Assembly (NCBI GenBank): GCA_030642425.1
Contig: DAOWNU010000104.1
Location: 1-6,767, forward strand
Source of the DNA: a bacterium
GTDB lineage: Bacteria; UBP14; UBA6098
Length of the DNA stretch: 6,767 nucleotides
Direction: 5' to 3'
Below the pieces are notes generated by a model. The model saw only the letters and a list, made by a program, of their open reading frames with translations. It did not search any database and had not been told where the DNA came from. The translations under genes and the position numbers were made by a program. Each line of letters opens with the position of its first letter. Position 1 is the first letter of the stretch. Positions 1 through 4,464 of the stretch are shown here, piece after piece.

Positions 1-586
1 AATCGATATCGCCCAGTGTTCGCGCGATAAGAGAATCGTAGAAACTGGTTGCCCTGAAAGCCTTTGCGGCAAGAATGCGGCTCGTATCTTTCGAGATTTG
101 TCCACGAGATTCGAGTTCTTTTGCGACGGTCAAATAATCTTCGGGCGACGACACGACAACGACTCCCGAAAAATTTTTCGCCGCGGCTCTCAATAAGGCA
201 ACGCCGCCGATGTCAATCATCTCGACGAGTTTTTTCAGTTCGCTCGTCTGGCGAAGAGTTTCCTCGAATGGATACAGATTCACGACGACCAGATCGAACG
301 CTGGAATCTCGCGTTCGAGAATCGAGCCCATGTGTTCCGGAAGTTCACGGTTGGCGAGTATTCCCGCGAAAATTTTTGGGTGCAGCGTTTTCACCCGCCC
401 GCCGATAAGTTTTTCGAAACCTGTGAGCGTGTCGAGCGTAGTGACGGGCACATCGGCAATTTTCAGGGCTTTTGCGGTTCCGCCGGTGGAAAAAATCTCG
501 ATGCCCGCGTCCGCGAGGCCTTTTGCGAATTCGGCAATTCCGCTTTTATCCCACACGGAAATTAATGCTTTTTCGATTTTTATCAT
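1..586 (-). CDS. purH: PurH, bifunctional AICAR transformylase/IMP cyclohydrolase (N-terminal part, cut by window edge)
   Basis: PurH catalyses the last two steps of de novo purine synthesis in the cytoplasm: formylation of AICAR and ring closure of FAICAR to IMP. The first 195 codons are present; the gene continues past base 1, so only the N-terminal MGS-like IMP cyclohydrolase domain is visible and the transformylase domain is missing. Family motifs are clear: ALISV-DKSG at the N-terminus, FSTGGTAKAL (32-41), GGRVKTLHPKIFAGIL (62-77), DLVVVNLYPF (98-107), MIDIGG (123-128) and LRAAAKN (132-138). Cyclohydrolase active-site residues known from the family are all in place: Lys66, Tyr105, Asp125 and Lys137. 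The ATG at 586 is chosen because a good AAGGAG ribosome binding site (595-600) lies 8 nt upstream. It is separated from the upstream genes by about 250 bp of repeat-like spacer, and a TATAAT hexamer at 623-628 suggests its own promoter. Identification is near certain. Confidence 0.97.
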   Translation of the reverse strand, partial: MIKIEKALISVWDKSGIAEFAKGLADAGIEIFSTGGTAKALKIADVPVTTLDTLTGFEKLIGGRVKTLHPKIFAGILANRELPEHMGSILEREIPAFDLVVVNLYPFEETLRQTSELKKLVEMIDIGGVALLRAAAKNFSGVVVVSSPEDYLTVAKELESRGQISKDTSRILAAKAFRATSFYDSLIARTLGDID

Positions 587-594
587 TGTTGAAT

Positions 595-600
595 CTCCTT
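595..600 (-). promoter_or_regulatory. Ribosome binding site of purH
   Basis: On the minus strand this reads AAGGAG, an almost full anti-Shine-Dalgarno match, 8 nt before the ATG at 586. It fixes the purH start. It is also the clearest ribosome binding site in the window; most other genes here have weak sites or start inside the preceding gene. Confidence 0.85.
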
Positions 601-622
601 GAGAAGTGATTGTGAAAATTAA

Positions 623-628
623 ATTATA
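623..628 (-). promoter_or_regulatory. Candidate -10 box for purH
   Basis: The minus strand reads TATAAT here, followed by AT-rich sequence, about 37 nt upstream of the purH ATG. A start near 616 would give a leader of about 30 nt that includes the AAGGAG site. No good -35 hexamer lies at 16-18 bp spacing, so the call rests on the -10 match and position alone. Chance matches are likely in DNA this AT-rich. Confidence 0.35.
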
Positions 629-662
629 TTTTTCAATTGTTGGAAAATCTATTAAAAATCTT

Positions 663-836
663 AATGTCCAAATCCGAAATCCTAATGAATGCCTAATGTC
701 GAATGACTAATTCCGACCCCGTCCCACTACACTGGATTCCGGATCGAGTCCGAATGACAGGATTCTGCGTTTAATATGTATTAGGATTTCTGTAGTCATT
801 GGGATTAAGATATTTGACATTTCCCATCACATCTTA
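663..836. repeat. Intergenic mosaic of dispersed-repeat-like sequence
   Basis: This is most of the 250-bp gene-free spacer between the lipid kinase and purH. It has no credible ORF. It is rich in related short words: CCTAATG at 681-687 and 692-698, CGAATGAC at 700-707 and 751-758, GTCATT at 795-800 and TTGACATT at 814-821. It contains an imperfect hairpin at 736-755, where ATTCCGGA pairs with TCCGAAT with one bulged base around the loop TCGAG. The surrounding text (CTGGATTCCGGATCGAGTCC, then GAATGACAG) resembles a dispersed intergenic element I recall from many bacterial genomes; that resemblance is from memory and was not searched. A 13-mer at 773-785 recurs with one mismatch at 4390-4402. 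The hairpin could also act as a weak RNA-processing or termination structure after the upstream operon, but it has no T-tract. Confidence 0.55.
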
Positions 837-1484
837 TTAAAAATGTCCCACATACATAAGCTGAAGAAGAAGCCCCGTCAAGACCGGCACGGAAAAGTTG
901 TCGTCGATGCCCAGGGGGAGCGATTCGATGACTGTCGCTGTGAGCGCTCCCATAAACAACGCTGGCCAAGGGGCGATATTCAATACGGTCAGCTTCATTA
1001 TAATCGACCCGAAATACGCCACAATAAAGAACGCGATACTTCCCTCCAGCGTTTTCTTGCCGATAGTAAAGTGTTTGCCGAATCGTTTGCCGAAAATGGC
1101 CGCGGCGAGATCGCCTAGGATTATGAATATCATCACAGTGATCATAATCCATTTTTCGTAGGCGAATGCGCAGAGCAGCCCGGCGCCGAGAATGTAAGTC
1201 GAAGCCGTGAAACGCTTTATTTCCCGGCTTCGCAGCATTTTTCCGAAAATCCCATAGAAGGTCTTTCGGAAGCCCTTGTCATAATATTTAAGCAGGTCGA
1301 GAAGGATTGCTCCGAAAGAGCACAATGCAAGAATGAGCAGTGCCGGCGTTTTCGGCACGATAAGGTAGCCAATCGGTATGGACATCGCGAAAAGATGCAC
1401 CGATTTGCGCCGAAACTCCGCCAGCAAGCTCGCTTTAGTAGTCGAAGAGTTCTTCAGGTCGTCTAATAACTTGTTCTCTGGCAT
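837..1484 (-). CDS. SEC59/DGK1/VTE5-type CTP-dependent lipid (polyprenol/diacylglycerol) kinase
   Basis: This is a 215-residue polytopic membrane protein of the family that includes dolichol kinase Sec59, yeast diacylglycerol kinase Dgk1 and phytol kinase VTE5, which phosphorylate lipid alcohols with CTP. Visible signatures are AEFRRKSVHL (22-31) at the start of the domain, GDLAAAIFGKRFGKH (124-138), GKKTLEGS (142-149), ESLPLG (187-192) and DDN-SVP (194-200). The Gly-Asp, Lys-Lys-Thr-x-Glu-Gly-Ser and Asp-Asp-Asn elements are the conserved polar residues of this family. Hydrophobic segments lie near 31-48, 48-66, 112-131, 150-170, 173-188 and 198-214. Length fits bacterial members. The ATG at 1484 is chosen over an upstream in-frame start at 1646: that 54-residue extension is polar, low in family likeness and lies wholly inside the preceding gene. 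The gene overlaps that gene by 50 nt, implying translational coupling, and it is the last gene of the overlapping cluster. Lipid substrate (undecaprenol, diacylglycerol or other) cannot be told from sequence; pipelines may call it phosphatidate cytidylyltransferase. Confidence 0.83.
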   Translation of the reverse strand: MPENKLLDDLKNSSTTKASLLAEFRRKSVHLFAMSIPIGYLIVPKTPALLILALCSFGAILLDLLKYYDKGFRKTFYGIFGKMLRSREIKRFTASTYILGAGLLCAFAYEKWIMITVMIFIILGDLAAAIFGKRFGKHFTIGKKTLEGSIAFFIVAYFGSIIMKLTVLNIAPWPALFMGALTATVIESLPLGIDDNFSVPVLTGLLLQLMYVGHF

Positions 1485-2280
1485 CTCTATATAATTCCCT
1501 GTTCTTTTCTTCGTTGAACCATTTCGCTCCTGTGAAACTGCCGTAAATGTTGCCGCCGTAAAGGATCGCCCCTGTGAACGCAAGCCCGACCGCGAACGAC
1601 CTATCCTCGTCCCGGAGCAGATATGCGCCGCCGATAGTCCCCCCAACTGCGATCAGATTAACAAGGGCGTCGCCCCATCTTCCGCAATAAGCCCTTCCGA
1701 GACCCGGCACAATTGCGCTCATCGAGGCCGCGAGATACGGCGAACGAACCGGTAAAGTCTCCCCTATCTCGCTCATCGAAAGCATAAAACGCGCCGAAGA
1801 ATCGAGGCCGTTCGATTCTATCTTTTCAAAAGAATTTGCGGCGGTCGAATAGTCGCGTGCATAAAAATATATCCATCCGTCGAGATAAGATGCGGCGTTC
1901 TCGAGTTGGGGCAATTGTATCGCTTTTTCAGTCCATTGCAAGGCCATGTTCAAATCGCCCAGCATAAATTTTGTGAGCGCAGTTCTGTAAATCGCCGCAT
2001 CGCTCAGGGAATCCTGAATATCTCCGGTCTGCAACTCGAGATAAAGCCCCTTCGCCATCCCCCATTTTTCGGCGCGCTCATAACATCTGCCGGCCCGATA
2101 TAGCGCAAGACGGGCGGCCGGATCATGAGCGTTCTCGTGCTCGAACCGAAGATACTCGACCGCGGCCCTCTCGAATTCGCCTTTGCTCTCGAGCAGCTCC
2201 GCGAACCGGACGTCTTCCGCCGATATGAATGAACAGATTGCCGCCGCAAAAATCAGTATGGTCGCTGCTTTTTGTCCCAA
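1435..2280 (-). CDS. Exported TPR protein with C-terminal PGLG-type membrane region
   Basis: I do not recognise this as a named gene. The 281-residue product starts with a probable signal peptide (residues 1-21; hydrophobic core ATILIFAAAICSFIS, then AED). Residues about 22-175 look like helical TPR-type repeats, with pieces such as KGEFERAAVEYLRF (33-46), LYRAGRCYERAEKWGMAKGLY (60-80), LGDLNMALQWTEKAI (107-121) and ARDYSTAANSFEKI (141-154). The C-terminal part has a short motif, SAIVPGLGRAYCGRWGDAL (188-206), followed by two hydrophobic, glycine-rich stretches (about 207-222 and 230-248) and a charged tail. The PGLG-x-x-Y motif before membrane segments resembles TM2/DUF5683-like proteins. 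The same arrangement occurs in the product of 2606-3367, so the two look like paralogues flanking the YidD-family gene. The start is a TTG that overlaps the YidD gene by 28 nt; no nearby ATG is in frame and the ribosome site is weak, so the start is uncertain by some codons. Probable role: periplasmic scaffold anchored in the inner membrane (inference). Confidence 0.8.
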   Translation of the reverse strand: MGQKAATILIFAAAICSFISAEDVRFAELLESKGEFERAAVEYLRFEHENAHDPAARLALYRAGRCYERAEKWGMAKGLYLELQTGDIQDSLSDAAIYRTALTKFMLGDLNMALQWTEKAIQLPQLENAASYLDGWIYFYARDYSTAANSFEKIESNGLDSSARFMLSMSEIGETLPVRSPYLAASMSAIVPGLGRAYCGRWGDALVNLIAVGGTIGGAYLLRDEDRSFAVGLAFTGAILYGGNIYGSFTGAKWFNEEKNRELYRDAREQVIRRPEELFDY

Positions 2281-2633
2281 TTCAAATATCTTTCGACAGG
2301 ATCGATCAGCTTTCCCTTTTTGTCCCGTGGGTAGTGATTTTTGGCGAAACTGTTATCGCGCATGAGCCTGTCAGCGGTCAGCAGAAGCGCCACGAATGAA
2401 TTCGTTTTCTTGAAAGCCAGCTCCGCGAATTTTGAACATGAGGGCCGCATCGGGCAGGAATGAGCCTCCAGATCCGTTATGCCACGCCGGTATATTTTCA
2501 TGGCTGTGTCGAGGGCGATAGTGATCGAATTACCGGCGGGCGCCGCGCTTGCGGTGTCCGGCACAGATAATGTGTCGGCGGAAAGAGCCGCTGCCGCTAT
2601 CAACGCTATTGCGACGATTCGCAGCAAATCCAT
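2253..2633 (-). CDS. yidD: YidD-family membrane-insertion efficiency factor homologue with signal peptide
   Basis: The 126-residue product carries the YidD core. YidD is a small protein that assists YidC/Sec-dependent insertion of inner-membrane proteins. The family's Cys-x5-Cys signature appears as SCPMRPSCSKFAE (59-71; Cys60 and Cys66), corresponding to the usual C-x-F-x-P-T-C-S-x-Y. It is preceded by an ALDTAMKIYRRGI helix (40-52), where canonical YidD has its amphipathic segment, and followed by LLLTADRLMRDN (83-94) and IDPVERYLNW (110-119), corresponding to the family's R-x-x-R-C and DPVP elements. Two features are unusual. The N-terminus (MDLLRIVAIALIAAAALSADT) is a convincing signal peptide, so the domain may be exported. 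The protein is also about one and a half times the usual length (about 70-90), and the Cys normally after the second Arg is Asp93. The ATG at 2633 has GGGGA 7 nt upstream; a GTG at 2660, with AGAGAGGA 7 nt upstream, would add 9 residues and is a real alternative. Both neighbours overlap it by 28 nt. Confidence 0.77.
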   Translation of the reverse strand: MDLLRIVAIALIAAAALSADTLSVPDTASAAPAGNSITIALDTAMKIYRRGITDLEAHSCPMRPSCSKFAELAFKKTNSFVALLLTADRLMRDNSFAKNHYPRDKKGKLIDPVERYLNWDKKQRPY

Positions 2634-3367
2634 TCCAGTTTCCCCGCGACCTTTCTGCACGCCGCGATCCTCTCTTTCTCGTTAAAATCCTCCGCCAAAC
2701 GAGCCGCCTTTTCCGAGCCGCCGAGCCAGTAGCGCTGGCCGAAAAAATAGAATATTGTCAGCGCGCGCGGCCAATAGCCGCCTGCCGCGCCGGAGATTGT
2801 CAGATACCACAGAACGGAGTTCACGCCGGCGGAGCGAAGCCCTTCACAAGGTTCACCGGCAATTGCCTGCCCGGAGCCCGGCAGAATCAATGAAGATATT
2901 CTTGCAAGAGCGGACGACCTTTCACGCGGCCGCTCTATCCCGAAAGCGCCCCAGTTTTCGTTTAAAAGAGCGAACAAATCCGTTTTCAACGGATTTTCCA
3001 AAAAAAATCCCAACTCCTCCCCCAATTCTATATACTTCAAGGCATTATCGACATTGCCACGGCAAAGCTCTATCGAGGCGCAGTCGATAATTGCCCTTCG
3101 TCCACGGGCGGAATCGCTTGTATTTACTATATATTCGCCAAGTAACTTCAGAGCATTCTCGAAGTTACCGGTTCTAATCTCACATACTGCAAGTAAATAA
3201 CTACTTTTATCGCCCGCATTAGAAGACTGTCTTTCGTATTCCACACGCGCGTCGCTATAGAGCTTGAGATCGAAAAGCCTGTCCGCAAACGTATATTTTA
3301 CCGGCATCTCTCCCATTAGGGAAACACAAAATAATATCAACAAAACGGCTGCTTCAATCCGTTTCAA
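2606..3367 (-). CDS. Exported TPR-like protein with C-terminal PGSG-type membrane region
   Basis: I do not recognise a named gene. The 253-residue product has a signal peptide (KRIEAAVLLILFCVSLMGE, residues 2-20) and then helical repeats of TPR type up to about 140, for example LKLYSDARVEYERQ (34-47), EIRTGNFENALKLLGEYI (63-80) and LCRGNVDNALKYIELGEELG (101-120). After a charged linker there is SSLILPGSGQAIAGEPCEG (158-176), two hydrophobic segments (about 180-197 and 201-213) and a charged tail. This matches, part for part, the product of 1435-2280, so the pair look like diverged paralogues on either side of the YidD-family gene. The start chosen is a TTG at 3367, because GGAGG at 3376-3380 lies 8 nt upstream and it gives a normal Lys-Arg signal-peptide n-region. 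An ATG at 3382 would add MEAES, but has no good ribosome site and puts acidic residues before the signal. It overlaps the PorV-like gene by 14 nt (29 with the ATG) and the YidD gene by 28 nt. Confidence 0.8.
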   Translation of the reverse strand: MKRIEAAVLLILFCVSLMGEMPVKYTFADRLFDLKLYSDARVEYERQSSNAGDKSSYLLAVCEIRTGNFENALKLLGEYIVNTSDSARGRRAIIDCASIELCRGNVDNALKYIELGEELGFFLENPLKTDLFALLNENWGAFGIERPRERSSALARISSLILPGSGQAIAGEPCEGLRSAGVNSVLWYLTISGAAGGYWPRALTIFYFFGQRYWLGGSEKAARLAEDFNEKERIAACRKVAGKLEWICCESSQ

Positions 3368-4298
3368 GGATTCGGCCTCCATCGATAGTGGCGCCGATCC
3401 TGTATGACAGCGGAAGATCGCCGTGGACAGACAGCGCCGCGCCGACTTTTAGCCTGTCGAAAACGCGCAGATCCGCACCGGCTGTGATTCTCCCGTCGCT
3501 CAATCCGCCCCGCAGCGAGAAGAAATCGTTGTAGGATATTTCGATGCCGCCGCAGCCCTCGATTAGCTTTTCCTGAAAAGAATACGCGGCCTCGGAACAA
3601 ATCGCGGCGGCAAAACCGGCGCCGAGTTCCGAGTCGTATCTTCCCCCGATTGCGAAAGTTGGCGCGCCAAACTCGCTCGAACCGGTGCTCCACGACAGGT
3701 AACTCAAATGTTTCAAGTTAGCACCAAAAACCAGCTTTCGCACGGGCGTCCAGTTTATTCCCACACACGCCGAGCCGCCGAAAGCGGTGGTGTCCGCGAG
3801 ATAGCGATATATCAGCCCCGTAGAGATCCCGGCTCGGAAATTCTCCCCGATATTCATCGCGTAACCGGGAAGCAGAGCGAAATCGTGGTGGCCCTTTTCC
3901 GCAACCTCGAACGGCCTGTTCTGCGCGGAAACCGGGATAGACGGGTCCGGAACATCGGTTACTTTTATTCCGCCGCCGCCGGTATAAAGCATCCCGATGG
4001 CGAAATCGCCCGGGCCGCCAATCTTAAATTCCATTCCGGCGGCGTCCGAAATGAGAAGCCCCTGATAAAGCTGCTCGTGTCCGATAAATGCCGTCTCGCT
4101 GCCCGTGCCGATACCCGCCGGATTCCCGAAAAGCCCCGATGCGCCGCGCGAAGCCATGCCGCAACCACCCATCGCGGCGGAGCGGATATCCGAGTCGAGG
4201 CGAAGGAAATCGTTCACGAATGAATCGCCGCTGACCGAAACAGTAATCAGCAAAAGTAAAAACAGGATCGATATGATATTTTCGAGATTTTTTCTCAT
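3354..4298 (-). CDS. PorV/PorQ-family outer-membrane beta-barrel protein
   Basis: The 314-residue product has a signal peptide (residues 1-24; core ISILFLLLLITVSVSG) and then the family's N-terminal signature, FLRLDSDIRSAAMGG (31-45) followed by ASGLFGNPAGI (53-63). This matches the pattern F-L-x-L-x-x-x-x-R-x-x-A-M-G-G ... N-P-A-G of PorV/PorQ and FadL-like barrels. The rest alternates polar and hydrophobic residues with many glycines and aromatics, as in amphipathic beta strands (for example FRAGISTGLIYRYL and KLVFGANLKHLSYLSW). PorV acts in the type IX secretion system of Bacteroidetes as an outer-membrane shuttle, but many homologues occur without that system, so secretion should not be assumed. 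Length is normal for the family. The C-terminus is RILETD, without the terminal aromatic residue common in barrels; the stop sits where the next gene begins. It is the first gene of the overlapping cluster, and a candidate promoter lies directly upstream. The ATG at 4298 has no clear Shine-Dalgarno site. Confidence 0.87.
   Translation of the reverse strand: MRKNLENIISILFLLLLITVSVSGDSFVNDFLRLDSDIRSAAMGGCGMASRGASGLFGNPAGIGTGSETAFIGHEQLYQGLLISDAAGMEFKIGGPGDFAIGMLYTGGGGIKVTDVPDPSIPVSAQNRPFEVAEKGHHDFALLPGYAMNIGENFRAGISTGLIYRYLADTTAFGGSACVGINWTPVRKLVFGANLKHLSYLSWSTGSSEFGAPTFAIGGRYDSELGAGFAAAICSEAAYSFQEKLIEGCGGIEISYNDFFSLRGGLSDGRITAGADLRVFDRLKVGAALSVHGDLPLSYRIGATIDGGRILETD
3376..3380 (-). promoter_or_regulatory. 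Ribosome binding site deciding a TTG start
   Basis: The minus strand reads GGAGG here, 8 nt before a TTG at 3367. It lies inside the 3' end of the PorV-like gene, just before that gene's TGA at 3354-3356. It is the main reason to prefer TTG over the ATG at 3382 for the first TPR gene. The GGAGG also encodes codons of the upstream gene, so the match could be coincidence. Confidence 0.55.
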
Positions 4299-4306
4299 TA
4301 GATTTT

Positions 4307-4335
4307 ATTATGCGCTATCTCAATCGTTTTCGCAA
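4307..4335 (-). promoter_or_regulatory. Candidate promoter of the five-gene envelope operon
   Basis: On the minus strand TTGCGA (4330-4335) and CATAAT (4307-4312) are separated by 17 bp. Transcription would start about 7 nt after the -10 box, at or next to the ATG at 4298, so the message would be leaderless or nearly so. This agrees with the absence of a Shine-Dalgarno sequence before that ATG. Neither hexamer is a perfect match, so the call is tentative. Confidence 0.45.
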
Positions 4336-4369
4336 TCACTATTTTGTATGGATTTACGCAGACTTCATG

Positions 4370-4425
4370 CCATAAGAAAGGTAAAAGGTAATAGGTATTA
4401 GGGCCGCGCGATTGTCATTCCGTGG
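4370..4425. repeat. Repeat-like intergenic segment between the BatA-like gene and the operon
   Basis: This lies in the 166-bp gene-free spacer 4299-4464. It holds a run of near-identical short units, AGGTAAAAGGTAATAGGTATT (4379-4399, from three AGGTA/AGGTAA steps), then TGTCATTCCG at 4413-4422. The 13-mer at 4390-4402 (AATAGGTATTAGG) matches 773-785 (AATATGTATTAGG) with one mismatch. In both places a GTCATT follows 9-11 nt later on the same strand. This looks like a second, differently decayed copy of the dispersed element in the spacer before purH. No T-tailed terminator was found after the BatA-like gene; GCAAT (4426-4430) and ATTGC (4448-4452) could form only a weak 5-bp stem. Confidence 0.5.
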
Positions 4426-4464
4426 GCAATATCCGCATAAAATATCCATTGCACATTGAATCTT

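Noticed and set aside
64..602. Plus-strand ORFs of 77-130 codons at the left edge
   Set aside because: They are antisense to purH, whose reading frame is unmistakable and carries all cyclohydrolase active-site residues.
736..755. Hairpin considered as the operon's Rho-independent terminator
   Set aside because: The stem has a bulge and no run of T follows on either strand. It fits a dispersed repeat better than a terminator.
1485..1646. In-frame N-terminal extension of the lipid kinase by 54 residues
   Set aside because: The extension is polar and basic, lies entirely inside the TPR gene, and precedes a normal ATG with the family domain starting about 22 residues later. It is out-of-frame read-through of the neighbouring gene.
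3708..4223. 171-codon plus-strand ORF
   Set aside because: It lies fully antisense to the PorV-like gene. Its translation is rich in Arg, with no hydrophobic core or recognisable motif, as expected for a shadow of a real gene.
3354..4298. Assignment of the cluster to a type IX secretion system because of the PorV-like protein
   Set aside because: No PorK, L, M, N, T or SprA-type gene is visible, and PorV/PorQ-family barrels are common in genomes without that system.
4379..4402. Short AGGTAA-type tandem units considered as a CRISPR or operator array
   Set aside because: Units are only 6-8 bp, irregular and without spacers; there is no repeat-spacer pattern and no cas gene in the window.
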